Of a DNA stretch of 64,000 nucleotides, positions 35,902-49,763 are shown piece after piece. The position numbers and the translations under genes are program-made. The stretch comes from Glandiceps talaboti (lineage: Eukaryota; Hemichordata; Enteropneusta; Spengelidae). A model generated the notes under the pieces. It saw nothing but the letters and a program-made list of their open reading frames with translations, made no database searches and was not told where the DNA came from. The stretch covers positions 4,569,803-4,633,802 of the forward strand of contig NC_135568.1 in the NCBI RefSeq assembly GCF_964340395.1, read 5' to 3'. How positions within the stretch are numbered: position 1 is the stretch's first letter; each line of letters begins with the position of its first letter.

Positions 35902-38900
35902 TAATTGGACTAGTTCCCAAATGATGTATAATTGAACTAATGTCCAATTTTATAAACAAATTTTGTTATGTTATTATATTGAAAATGACAATTACTTGTT
36001 ATGAGTGGAGAGTAATGGGTGATCCTTGGGTAACAGGCCATGCATAATAATATGGCTGATGCTATAGGCCTCAGATTGTGTGCTATATACCTCAGATTAT
36101 GCTCTATATGGTATAATCGATAGGCCTCAGATTATGCTCTATATGGTATAATCCATAGGCCTTAGATTATGCTCTATATGGTATAATCCATAGGCCTTAG
36201 ATTATGCTCTATATGGTATAATCCATAGGCCTCAGATTATGCTCTATATGGTATAATCCATAGGCCTTAGATTATGCGCTATATGGTATAATCCAGACCT
36301 CAGATTATGCTCTATATGGTATAATCCATAGGCCTTAGATTATGCGCTATATGGTATAATCCAGACCTCAGATTATGCTCTATATGGTATAATCCATAGG
36401 CCTTAGATTATGCTCTATATGGTATAATCCATAGACCTCAGATTATGCTCTATATGGTATAATCCATAGGCCTCAGATTATGCTCTATATGGTATAATCC
36501 ATAGGCCTCAGATTATGCTCTATATGGTATAATCCAGACCTCAGATTATGCTCTATATGGTATAATCCATAGGCCTTAGATTATGCTCTATATGGTATAA
36601 TCCATAGGCCTCAGATTATGCTCTATATGGTATAATCAATAGGCCTCAGATTATGCTCTATATGGTATAAACCTCAAGTCTCAGGTCTTGCTGTACATCG
36701 CTTAGATTGAGCATGAGGTATTTCACATAATGTCAATTTGGTAAATCCATGTATAATAAGTGAATTGTATGAGAGTTATGGGATTGGTACAGAGGTGATA
36801 CCTAACGACAATACTATGTTATGTATTTATTATAGGTAGGGATACACAAAACAGGATATTTAACATTGTACAGATGTAACTAAGCAGAGATTTTCAGAGA
36901 TACACATTTAAATTTGCATGCGGATATTAAGAAAATGCAACGGATTCAAAGGATAGACAACCATAGTTTGTAGCATCTCTATCTAGTCTGAATTGATTCA
37001 TGTCGTACTGATCGGTGCTCAGTGAAATATGAGGCTGGATCAGACTCTTTTTTGTACGGAATTTCCCACCAAAACATTATCAGGAAAAGGTACAATTTTA
37101 TAGTCTTGTCATCATCACGTATATGATTGAATGATAAAATGTTTGTTAGTGGAATCTTCAGAAATAAATTAGTCATTTGTGGTCTAGTCTAGTTACCATA
37201 CGTGTAGTAATTCTGTACGATCTCTTTCTAATGTATAGTCAAATGGACAAATTCTATCCAAAATCTGGCTAAATCTCCTTCTGGGGAATCGAATAGCGCA
37301 TGTCAGTAGTAATCCATCACTCACTGACAAGTGGTTGCAATTGGTTACTTCCTTCAGTTTACTACAAACTCCGGTTTGAATGTAAGTAACAGGAGGATGT
37401 GATAATGTCATCACATTTATATCAGTGCTGCGATAGCATAAACTATCGCTCTTGGTCTTCTGTGCTAGAGCAAGCCATTTGACTATATGGTGGAGATGAT
37501 AGTAACGCAGGTAGGACTAGACTATTTGTGATCTAAGTGTGTGGTTAATAAGTATAACATATATGATGACTTTCATCCTTGCATGTGCATACTGGTGGTA
37601 TTTGCACTGCAGTACAGAAAATGTTCTTGCATACCGTTATATAAATGAGTACACAAGCATTCCATGGAAACAGAATCATATCAACACACTGTTTGAATTT
37701 GTACAAAATTTGCTGTTTTGGGAAAATGTTGTAATACCAGAACCCCACAGCACTTAATGCCAGAGTTGGTACTTACACTTGTGCTTGTCATGTTTTATTC
37801 TGCATTTTCACTTACAAATGGCTGCATAAAACATTGCAAGAACATCTTTTCAAAGATGGGATTTGATTGGTGCAATTTATAAACTCAACATCTTTTCGAA
37901 CATGAGATTTGATTGGCCCCAGTCCTCAGATCCTACTAGCCAACTAAACATTTTTCTAACGTAAGATTTGATTTGATTCTGTCCTCAAATGATGCAAATA
38001 ATGTAAATGTTACTTATTAACCACCATTTAGTCTATTACAGAATGATGTACAGCACCATAAATGATAAAAAACAATGAAGTGTGCATGTTATAATCACTT
38101 TTCTTACAAACTGTAGAAAACAGGTTCTCAAGTAGATAATATGTAAATCTTCCAATTACATTTGCATATTGCATGAATTTGATATGTAATGGGATGTCAT
38201 TTTACGGATATTGGTCGGTGGAATCTTGGTGAGTCAGCTTTGAATGTTATAATTACTGAGGGATTTTATAAAAAAAATGGGAAAAGAATACTTAATTTTA
38301 AAATTTTCTGCAAGTGTGCCTTTATTAAAATTGAGATTATTTGGTATTTTTCTATAAAAAAATGTAAAATATTACCAATGGATGAAATTATCAACTGCCA
38401 TGTTATTCAGTAGATGGTAGGTTAGTAGGTAACAACAAGCTAGATGTTCATGTTTCAAATCAAGCAATATGATTGGCTGTTATGCCCAAGAACTACCTAA
38501 GTGTGTGAAGAAAAAACAGGGAATTATTCTGCAAGCAATACTCAGATGTCAACTCCCTAACTGGTTAATGTAATACTTGTACCAATATTTCTTGACATCA
38601 GAAGGCGAAACATTTATGTGACCTTTAGACCCGAATACAGCACGAGAGCTCCCAGTTGATAGGTAGAGAGCTAGCAGAATACTATTTCACCATAGAGGGC
38701 GCCATATACCACTAGAGGGCGCTGTAGGCCAAGTAGCTAGAAGAAACCATTGTACAGTATAATTATGTATTTGTCATATTTCTACCAATCTAACACATAG
38801 AAACCAATTTAGTATGTAATCCTGTGTCTGTCTGCCGTTTTCCCATCTTTTGGACAAAATGATGACAATACATGTAGAATGACTGTTCATGTGCAATACA

Positions 38901-41033
38901 TGTAATGTAGAATGACTTCATGTGTGTGAATGTAAGTTCTTTTCCGTTACAATTTTATTCACGTGATGAAACAATACTCGTATAAATTGTCTCAAAGAAT
39001 TTGATTTTGAGCATGTATCTGATATGTAAACTTTATTTCTGTTATACTGGAAGGGAATTATAGACACCATGTTTGTTTGATTGTTTGGGTTTTGTTTTTG
39101 TTTTTTTTGGGGGGAGGGGGTATAGCCAAAAATCTTCTTATATATTAATGTATAGTTTTATTTTGAACTTGTTATGATTAAGTTATCCATGACCAAGAAA
39201 CTAATTTGAAGGAGAGGTCACGGTTTTTGATAATATAGTATGCAAATGAACTATTCTGCTTCCATTGTCCTCATGGTAGAATAAAATGGAGCAGTTATTA
39301 TTTATAATAATTAATGTATTGAAAATATTGAAAGAGTGTTATGTACCCCATAATATTCACCCAAAAATGATATACTGATATCTTATTGGGACATTGCAAA
39401 ATTTATCATTGCATGTCACATGATGTAATGCTGACCAATCGGAGACATGGAAAACATGCCTTGTTTTTGTAATGTTTCTCCCTGAACAGATGCTGCACAC
39501 AAAATGTTATTTGTTTATATCGGTGCAATTTAAGATTAGTTTATTCTATTTTCTGGTTTCTTGAAATTGATGAAAATTTCCATGGTTATGTCTCTCAGAA
39601 ATTGTATCTTCCATACACTGTAGTATCTCGTGGAAACAAGATTTGTGGTGAAACTTATTTTTGCTTGTTTTGTTATTTCTTATCTTTTGGTGTGCTTTGA
39701 CAATCATAGTTTGTCAGCTGAAAACAGTATTACCTTCCCAAGAAAACAGAATAGTTGAAAACAATTTCAGATTTTTAGAAAAAAACCCATAAATATCACC
39801 ACTTAGAAGAGCTGCTGCCTCTTTAAGACATTGGATGAACAGAATTTTTTTTTCATTTTGACAAAAATTCAAAGGGATATATATATAGTCTATTGTTCAA
39901 TTATTTCTAAAGTTTAATTATTTTCAAGATGCATTAATTAAATCTCAATCACCTATTTCCTAAATTTTTTCTGGTATATTTAATTTTGACATGTCAATAC
40001 CTACCTAACCAGGGCACTAACATTCACGTAGCTGAAATTAACCCAACCTTTTGTTCGTTCGTTTGTAACATTTCACTTGTAATTTCCATAAACTTATAAA
40101 TGAACTGAATGTGGAAATTAGTGGGCAGTACAAATTGAGGTGGTAGGCGATATCAAATATTATATTTTGAGATCTTTTGATGTTTACTGATTATTTGATT
40201 TTGTGCGTTTTGTTTTTGTGTCCACTAAATTTTCAAGACCCAAGAAAATACATGAGGTAAAGAAAGAGACAGCGTGATTTGATAGAGTGAGTCAAACCAT
40301 ACAAAAACAAGATTCTCATTAATACAAGTGTAATTACTTTTTGTCTTTTCATCCTTGTTAAAAAGTTCATTGACCCCTTTTAAGTTTCAACCACTGTAAG
40401 ATATCATATATCAAAGTTGAGGAACCATTCTTGTAAAATGTTCTCTCTTTTTTTCACATTATGAAGGTCGGATTATCTTGCTTGCGTTTTTGTTATTTTG
40501 AGAAAATATTTTTTCATGTTTGGTTCTTGGTGTAGAATTGTATATCAAAGTGTCTATAGCATGTTGGTCAAAATTTCACTGTTAATTATTTTCAACAGAT
40601 ATGTACAGTGTGAATATAGATTACAAGATGATGTCAAAGGTCAAGTTATGGGTCAAAGGTCGGATGAAGAGAAATTAAGAATTGGATAATTGGAAGCTCT
40701 TTATGAGAGGATATATGGGGGGGGGGGTTTGAGACACTTTGAGATTAATATTGAAAAGCAAGTTAGGAAACATGCCAAAGGGTTAGTTGGGAGATTTGAT
40801 CAAATATATGGATGTTTGAGTTGGGTCGTCAAAATTTGGAGGGGTGATCTTGGGGGAGGGGGAATGGGTTTTCCTCTGTTATTGTATGATTGTAATTCAG
40901 CTTGACAATCCCTATATCTTCCAAGTGTTGTGGTATACTAGTAATGTCATTATCGTACAATTTCTAATAAATTCAAATACCTTTTAATCTAGATTGTTGT
41001 AGTTTTCTTGTTACACTTAGTTCTGATACTACT
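35902..41033. other. 3' flank of alpha-catulin / intergenic DNA
   Basis: No gene was recognised. The catulin 3' UTR must end here. AATAAA hexamers on the + strand occur at about 37163, 39281 and 40966, and I cannot tell which is used. It contains the 17-copy minisatellite at 36066-36690 and two 'agagggcgc' phrases near 38690-38730. Confidence 0.6.
36066..36690. repeat. 31-35-bp minisatellite, 17 copies, just downstream of alpha-catulin
   Basis: Unit cctcagattatgctctat followed by atggtataatccatagg. Seventeen copies of ctatatggtata are present, and some units lack atagg. Each unit carries the imperfect dyad gattat...ataatc. The array starts 165 bp after the stop codon, so it is probably in the 3' UTR. 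Confidence 0.95.
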
Positions 41034-41341
41034 GTGGAAACCTAGCTATCAGCAAACTAAGATAAAGTCAAACTATTGTTGTTACATCATAGATTACACA
41101 AATAGGTGATAGCAGTGCCTTGGTTATGTGGATATAATCACCCTGTGATCAAGATAGTGTAAACACTGAAAGAGAATGTGTGGCTGCTTGAAGAAATTTG
41201 CTATCAGAGATGTGAGTGTAAATACATCATATCAGAGATGCCACCCTACTGTGAGTGTAATTACATCATCATCTATTTATAGCTTACATCAATATGTCAT
41301 GGTTGTTTCTATCTTAGTTTGTCGATAGCGTGATTTCCATA
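41034..41341. mobile_element. MITE-like element, family B (copy 1)
   Basis: The ends are about 30-bp inverted repeats (tggaaacctagctatcagca... / ...gatagcgtgatttcca). The interior phrases 'aatcaccctgtgatcaagatagtgtaaacac' and 'gagatgcc.ccctactg' are shared with 62678-62983 and 55950-56183. No open frame; presumed non-autonomous. Confidence 0.7.
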
Positions 41342-44149
41342 GTAGTATGATACACACACAATTCAAGTTTTGCACACATGATCACCAATAACAGATAGCC
41401 TGTGAGGTACACCGTGACACGGTGCCCTCACACATCGGTTAACCCCCTGCGAGAGGAGGCTGATGAGGGTGGAACAACACTACACATCTTACTGTCTACA
41501 ATAACAGACTGCTGTGTGGATGAGAATACTTTGTGAAAATATAAAGCCAGAAAAAAGACATTAGTAGCAAATAAAAATATATTGTGTACATGTGTGTACA
41601 TTCATATTTGGATTAAAATGTAGGTTAGAAAAATCAGCTGTCTGATATAGAAAGCACTGTTACAGAATAAAGTGATAATCTACAAATAAAAAGATAAACA
41701 CTCTAATAATAATGAAACTATATTTCAAGAAAATAGTTTTATTGCTCAAAATACAACTTCATACATACACACATACATACATACATACATACGTACGTAC
41801 GTATGTATGTACATACATACCAATTCTAAAAGGGATGTCTGATAAACGTTGCCAACTATTCAAAATCATTATAGTACATTAAGACACTCAAAACTGTGTT
41901 GTTTCATGACACTTACTTTCAACATTATGTTGTTTATGTTGGTTCGACCGTGGGTGGAGGGTCTATTGTTCGACCATAGACAATGTCTGTGGTTTGATAA
42001 CGACGGAATACTTGTATTTATGACAAGGAGTGGAAAAAACTATTACTGAAAACTATTCATTGAACAAAATATTGCACACCGGGAATAAAGTACAAAATAT
42101 TGCCAAAAAATTCTGAACACAATGGACAATGTGTTTATATTATAACTTAAAGTGCATTATCTTTGTATTCATGTGACACACTACAGGGACGCAAACTGAG
42201 TTTATACACTTTTTTACTCAAGTGAAATTACTTATATAAAACCTTGATAAGCCTTGCCATATATAATGTTAATGTTAATGTTGATGACTTGAATGGCATT
42301 AAAATAGTCTCTTAGCTTTGTTACTACGGTTACTGGCAAAGTAGGTTTTCCTCAACATTTTACAATACATAGTAAATTGTCACCTTAAAATCATAATTTG
42401 CCGGAATGTCAGTTTTGAGATTTGCCAATGTGATAGTTATGTATACTTTAGTGAATACAATACAATAGGTATCTTTCAATATGCAGTAAAAATCATAAAC
42501 TCAGCTTTTTAATACACCCCTTTAATATTGCAAAAACTCTCGCATGAAACACCCACCCTGTTTCTCTGAAATTGCAAGTAATTATAGGTGATGTAAAATC
42601 ATGAAATGACTCTCCAGAACCTATAGTTTATGAAAATGACTTCATTTTCTGGAGTGGCATTCCCATTTAAGTTCATGTAATGCATACAATGCATATTAAT
42701 TATTCACATAACATTATAACATAAGCTATGGTACCTTTAACTTATTTATAAATATTAATATTCATATACATATTTTCTCTTAATAGCAGCACTAATCAAT
42801 ATTTACAGTACATTTGCAAAATTCAAGAATACAACTAATTTATCTTAATTTGTAAAAAATTTACCCATAAAATCAAACAGTACTTTTCCCCATTGCATAT
42901 TACATAATTTGTGCAGTATGCATAAAGTGAAATCCAATATTCTTGGAAAGTTGAAAGGTAGAGGGAGTCTGACCCTTAACACCTGACCCCTTCATAAGGG
43001 TCATGCTACCATGAAGGTAAATTTCTGAATAGCAAAATCACTTAGTAAACCACACTCTCTTTTGTGGCACTGTCCAAGTTGCATCCCATCTTGTTTTTTC
43101 GCAGTGTCCGGAAGGAATAACGGCTCTGATTTGTGAAAATGCAAACTCACCGTTATGAAGAATCACTGTTAAGTTGAATCTAATAAGTAGAGAGTGATAA
43201 GTTTATTCCATGGTTGAATTTATGTTCCATTTGTGATAGTGAAAGACCTTCAAAGTTTTAAGAATATTCTGTTGAAATAAATTTTTTAGTGGAATAGTGC
43301 AGTAGTGATAGTGGTTCAAGTCTACATGTAGGGTTATTGATTCTTGGAACTAGGAACAATATATTCTCCAACACTGGTACATGCTACGATATTTCATAAA
43401 ATAGTATTCAAGAGACAGTCTGAAAAAGTGCAGCTTCATTTTTGACTAAAGTCAAATGTACAAAATGAAATATATAATATAAGCTAAACCCTATTTATGT
43501 GATAGAGACAATAGGGAACTTGCAATCCTGACTGAGCATGCTCAGATGCAAAGGACTATGGGATTATCTGTGGTTATCGTAATACCTAATCTGGAGCTAC
43601 CGATAAAATAAACCTCCCACAATGGTCAGAGTGACTATGAATTGATTATTTGTGGTTACAAACAATGTAACATTTTTGTTTATAATACTAATTGATTAGT
43701 ATTTATTATCACATTTCCCATGATGCAACATTCAACATGGCGGGTTTGCAAGTTCCCTATTAAAATATACAAAGAGACTTGATAACTGGGATTTCGGTAT
43801 TCTTCAAATATTTTGGTAACAACTAAACTGTCATCAATCTATGATATCTAAATTTCTGATACAATTAAGTGATTATTTAACAAAATCTATATAACTCAAT
43901 TTGGGTTGATAATGATTGGAAAAAATCACATTATTTAAGAATTCTTTGGCATCTAGACAATCATCACCAAAAATATTTTAGCACCTATTTTTATTTCACG
44001 CTAATCTTATTTCACCGTGTAAACATATAACGACCTTGTACAATAAATGTCATTTTTATGACATCAAGAAAATGACTTAAAACAGAAATAGTGTTTGAAT
44101 GATAGTTAAACATGCATTAAATACTATCTGTCTGAATTTATGTTCATGT
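41342..44149. other. Intergenic DNA between convergent alpha-catulin and hyccin
   Basis: No gene was recognised. There is a short CATA/CGTA microsatellite at 41762-41822. At 41940-42000 there is a fragment resembling the palindrome at 33470. The remainder is AT-rich. The hyccin 3' end must lie towards the right of this stretch (a minus-strand AATAAA at about 43991-43996 is one candidate). Confidence 0.6.
41762..41822. repeat. (CATA)n-(CGTA)n-(GTAT)n palindromic microsatellite
   Basis: acat units pass through acgtacgtac into gtatgtatgtac and back to acatac, so the array is nearly its own reverse complement. Confidence 0.9.
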
Positions 44150-44345
44150 TAGGGTTTGATATTTCTGCTACATCAGGGGTTTGATTGGCTATTTCTGCTA
44201 CATCAGGGGTTTGATTGGCTGTTTCTGCTACATCAGGGGTTTGATTGGCTATTCTCCTACATCAGGGGTTTGATTGGCTGTTTCTGCTATATCAGGGGTT
44301 TGATTGGCTGTTTCTGCTACATCAAGTGTTTTTGATTGGCTGTTG
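44150..44345. repeat. 30-bp minisatellite with TTTGATTGGCT, downstream of hyccin stop
   Basis: About six units of atttctgctacatcaggggt + ttgattggct, the first two exactly 30 bp (44161, 44191). Looser copies of the ttgattggct core continue to about 44520. The array lies 180-370 bp past the hyccin stop on the minus strand, probably within its 3' UTR. Confidence 0.93.
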
Positions 44346-44520
44346 TTACTGGTTTACCAATTAGAGATATTTTGATTGGTCAATTATAATCTTGAACTCC
44401 TGCCAGAGATTTAATCCATTCCTACTGTATTGGAGGTATTTGATTGGTTGTTATAATGTTATTATCATTCAACCAGGTGATGAGCCCATTGTCAATGTAT
44501 TTAAGGGATTTGATTGGCTA

Positions 44521-44837
44521 TTACAATCTTGTTTCCATTCTCCCAGGTGATGAACCCATCTCCACTGTATTAGAGGCATTTGAAACAGTGATTTCTCTGG
44601 AATGACTGGCAGGTGCGATCATAACTCTGGCCTGATTGGCTGATGGATCAAGTTCCATTTCTTCCTTTGGTTCATGTACTTTTGTTGTGACAATGGTGTC
44701 AACTTTTATGACTGACTTTGTAGTTTGTTTGATTGCAACATCAACAGCTTCAACATCAATTTTGACAGGGGCATCTTTTTTGAGTCCATCTACTCGATCG
44801 CCACGGTAATCAGTTGGAACAGTAATGGTAACATCGT
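44521..44837 (-). CDS. FAM126A: Hyccin terminal exon (DDVTITVP..METRL, stop)
   Basis: Acceptor cttttacttacag; 317 bp, phase 1 in, TAA at 44523-44521. It encodes a polar tail (DDVTITVPTDYRGDRVDG, KKDAPVKIDVEAVDVAIK, KVHEPKEEMELDPSANQA, EITVSNASNTVEMGSSPG). The tail has no detailed match to human but stays open throughout. Confidence 0.85.
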
Positions 44838-47800
44838 CTGTAAGTAAAAGGTATGATAGAAAATTAGCACCGAGTCAAATTTACCTTTCATGAGAAAATG
44901 GTGATAGTAGCTGACTTAACTTACCATTGTGATAGCTAAGTCAAACTTACCATTAGTGATAGCAGTTAAGTCAAACTTACCATCAACAATAGCAGCTAAG
45001 TCAAACTTACCATCAACAATAGCAGCTAAGTCAAACTTACCATCAACAATAGCAGCTGAGTCAAACTTACTATTGGTGATAGCAGCTAAGTCAAACTTAC
45101 CACTTATTCTGCTAAGTCGTCTCGCTCTAAATGAAGCATTGGTGATCGCAGCTCTAGAGACACACGGTGTAGATGGGGTGAGTGAAATACTTATACCAAT
45201 CGGACTGTCTGATGGTTTGCCTGACGGATTGGAATTTTTGATTGCATTGGTCACCTGAAATATATGAATACAAGATAAAACTGTTGTTTTATAGACAGAC
45301 AATGTGTATTACATCAAGATTGGTACAACAATTACAGCCGATTTGACAAATTAAAGAACAATAATGTTTATATAGATGTTGATAGATTACTAGTATTGGT
45401 TTCACAGTTAGTCTCCAAGTTTACTTCACTTGTGGAAGTGTACAGTAAATTACTTGCAGATTTTAGGATCGTATCACAGTTGAATACTGACAAGCAGTCA
45501 ATGGGTTTGCTGAATGAATAGACAACTTTATACAAGGATTTGTCTGCTTATCCCAAGTCTTGCTCTCTTTTCAGAGATATATACTCATCAATTTTGTGTT
45601 TGAATGAATTTCTTACCTGGTACTAAACGTCACTTATTTTTAAAATGATTATTTGTCATGTGAAAACAAACATATTTTTAATGTAATTTGCTATTTTGGA
45701 TAAAAATTGTAATAATATGATGCGGGAGTGCCAATATGGGTAAACTCTTCCTCCACTATATTTTACTGAGACTGATAAACATACACCCTAATAATCTATT
45801 CCCTTTATAAACTTACCATTAGGACTTCTGAGTAGAGATCTTGACAAGCTCTCTCGTGGATATCTTCAAGTGCTGCAAGTCCTGACTGAGGTTGACCATT
45901 GAACCTGACAATGAATAATATATAAATTTCACAATCAACAATACATGTAGTTAGTTTATATTTTGCATCAGTTCCTCTGATAAGACTATGTATTTATCTA
46001 TTATTTTATTTATTTATTTATTGGGGGAGGGGCAAATATCTACAGGAACCTCATTTTCACAGGGTCCATACAAAATGAATTGAAACACACACACATATCA
46101 AAGTCAGTTAAGTCAGCCAATCCTACACCATATAAAGTTAGTGTAGTAATTGTTGCGGTAGTGTTTTAATACTTACATTACAAAGTATATACCATTCAAC
46201 ATTTCTACCATAAAGTCAGGATTTAGACCAATTCTTGGTTGTTTGTCATGGTAACCATTGACAGTGACAGAATCAGTTGATGAACTTGGTGAAAGTGTTT
46301 TACTCTGTCCAGTCTGTCGTTTGGAATACCCTGTAGAACACAGTCTGTTAGGAGAAATTAATAGGTATCAAATTATTACACAGCACATAGCATAAAGATA
46401 CTGAAACAGGATGACTCGGAAAAACAAAAGATTGCATAGTTTGGCCACTAGGAGTGCTATTTAGAAGCTGCCTTGGGGTCATATGAGTGGGCAATGATGG
46501 TGAAGTACTACATCCTCTTTTGATTAAATCAGTATTTCCCAGTGTTTCATCAGGAAAGTTAGTTACATTCTCATCCAGTCAAATCATTCAGCTAAATTTT
46601 GTTTCAGATCACATAATTTTTAGGATCTCATGGAGTTGTTTTAGCCACATATTGTTACTTCTTCATATACTGCCAAGCGATTTTAGTCATGTATGGTGCC
46701 CTCTACCAATACATTGGGAAATAACTGCAACGGAGGTAACCACAACAAGGTGTACTATAAAGCACATTTGTATACTATCTGTTCACCCCTAAAGATAATG
46801 GTATCTTTCTTTTTCCTCTGGAATATCATCATAATCATGTTTCATACCACCTGCACAGTGTGGAAAATGTAACCATCTTAGCTTTCAGGAGGAAAAAATA
46901 ATGTTCTGCCAGAGTACATTAGAAGTTTCAAACCCATGAGTTTATAACATACATTGTACAAAATATAGCTTTTTACTCTATTTTTTTATTATTTCTTACC
47001 TTGAACACATTTTACATAATATCTCATGTGAAGGTTGGGGCATCTTTGCTATGTTTGCATTGTATATATAGAGGACATGAGATAACACTGAAAACCTGGA
47101 GAAAAACAGGACAGTCAAATATAAATAGTTTTGGAATAGTGACATGAAATGAAAGCAACGTCTCAATCCATCTACTAAAGATCTTGATCACGCAATAATT
47201 TAATTATTCAGCGTTAATACTGCTCTCCAAAACTGGTGGAATAGCATGTCTGTAAATTGATTCTTTGAACCATAAACAATATATTCTCCATTGTAGAGAA
47301 ACAGTAATAAATAATATCCTTTGCTTTGTATACTTTTAGTTTTTGTGATAGAGGAAAAGTCCATCAGGCTTATTTTTGCTTTTAGTACACTTAGTGTATT
47401 GATTACTGCTATCAATTTAAAATATGATTTTGGGTGATACAAAATGTAAAATAGCACCTTGGTAACTTACTTAATGTTGAAATCTTGTAAAGAAGACCTA
47501 CTGTGTGACCATTTTGGGATTTCCTGCAAGGGTTCATGGGATATCTCTGGTGATGACATCATCAATACCCTAATTTACCTATCCTTTTCACTTTGAATTT
47601 TTATTTTACAAAAAAGATACCAAATTTTTCAAGACAACAAACCATCCTTTTGGTAGAAGTTACTAAAATTTTTGTCCAAGTACCTATTTTGTGATGTCAT
47701 AACTTCTTCCTGTGGATACGGTTCACATTTAATGACATGTGTTTCTCCCTTCTGATGTGAAGACAATGCTGTCTCTGTTAAAGCTACAGCTGACAGATGT

Positions 47801-47951
47801 ACTGGCTGAAAATAATACAAAAAATATTTCAATTTTTTCATATCTGTGGGAGGGGGTATTTTGATGTGATGGCTGTATAGTTTCCGTCAATGGTATGTTA
47901 TAGACATGTGAAAATGCAGAAGATATGCATCTATAATGCATCTATACATGT

Positions 47952-48025
<74 letters not shown>

Positions 48026-49603
48026 ATGTATGTTTGTACGTACGTACGTACGTACGTACGTACGTATGTACGTATGTATATATGTCAAATTCCTGTACTC
48101 ATCTCTAAATTAAACTTTGATTGCTAATAATTGTATTTTTCATATTCTTTGTGTATGTTGTATGAAAAGATCATTTTCTCTCTATTTTTGGAATCCACTT
48201 TTTCATAATTTATAAAATTGAGTAATATTATAATGTGTACATTTGATATGATACATACCTCATGATAGACTGAGGGTTTAGCTAAGGTTGGAATTATAAA
48301 TGTTCTCACTTTGGGTGTACCATCTACATTCACTAGGTCCTGAAATGAATATAAAAATAATGATAATAATAATAATGTTAGTTTTTATATAGCACTTTCT
48401 CACACTGTGCTCAAAGCACTTTACAATTATTACCCCTGGCACAGATCTATAGTGGTACAATGGCCTTTACTTCCTCAACTCCCTAGGGAGCATACACTTA
48501 TACGCAGTAAGTAAATTATTCAATGAAAACACAATATAACAAGGAGCCTGAAAGATCTGCTAATATAACACACTCAACCCTGTGGGTAGTGAGTGGTTAT
48601 ATAAGCAGACCGACAACTGGACCTTTCATATTATAACAAGAAGATCAAATCTTACGTGGTATATTACTGGTATTAGAGAATAAAAAATGTTGTGACTTTG
48701 TTTCATTATTTTAAAGGACCAGTCGGATAAGGACAAAAATGTAGGCATGGAAAACAGTTGTTGTACAGAGCTCTAGTAAAAGTTAGTCCTGCATGATGGT
48801 ATGTAATCCTTATGACTTCACTGATATGATATCACTAGTGCAAGAACCTGGGACTGAATCATGGGCCTTTAACTGTGGTCAAATGTACGACTATACTACA
48901 AGAACAGTGTAAAATAGTTACTTTGGAATGGTATTAAAATTGGAAACGAATGCAATGTTTCGATCTGTCTACTACAGACCTTGACCACACACTGATTTAA
49001 TTATTCAGTTTTCAATGTTTCTCTCCGAATGACATATTATTCCACCAGTTCAGAGAGAAACATTAATGCTGAATGATTACATGATCAAGGACTGTACAGT
49101 AGCAGATGGATTGAAACGTTAGATTCGTTTCCAATTTACTGTTCCAAAGTAACCATATTGTACTGTTATATATACAATATATTCTTCATTAAACTAAAAG
49201 AGTTTGTTTTATCAGTTTTATAAAAAAAGAAGAGAGAGTATAGTGAAAAGAGGACAACAGGCTGCATATGGAGAATGGATAGTGTTTCAATTTAAATGTA
49301 TGGTTTGAGTGTTTACATGGGATTGTGTGGTTTAAATGTTAGGTGAATTGTGACAATAACTTACCAAATTATAGATGGCTAGCAATAGAGCTTCTATTCG
49401 ACCAGTTGACTGTAGAACAGAAATAAAATTACCAGCTTCTGATCAGCTGTATAAACATTTCATGATTGGTAATTTTTTGATAATTTTTAGCTTGACTAGT
49501 TGTACAAGTCTATAATATGCCTGTGACACCATTAAAGTCACACACATGTCATTATTCATATACTTTTAGTTCTGAAAGTTTTCAAGTAATTTTCAAGAAA
49601 TTT

Positions 49604-49638
<35 letters not shown>

Positions 49639-49705
49639 GTCTGTCTCTGTTTGTTTGTCTTTCTGTCTATCTGCCTACCTACCTACCTGCCTGTCTGTCT
49701 GACTA

Positions 49706-49763
<58 letters not shown>

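Noticed and set aside
44929-45258. Open + strand frame of 109 codons over the hyccin donor ladder
   Set aside because: It arises because the 30-bp period is a multiple of three. The minus strand carries the conserved hyccin exon.
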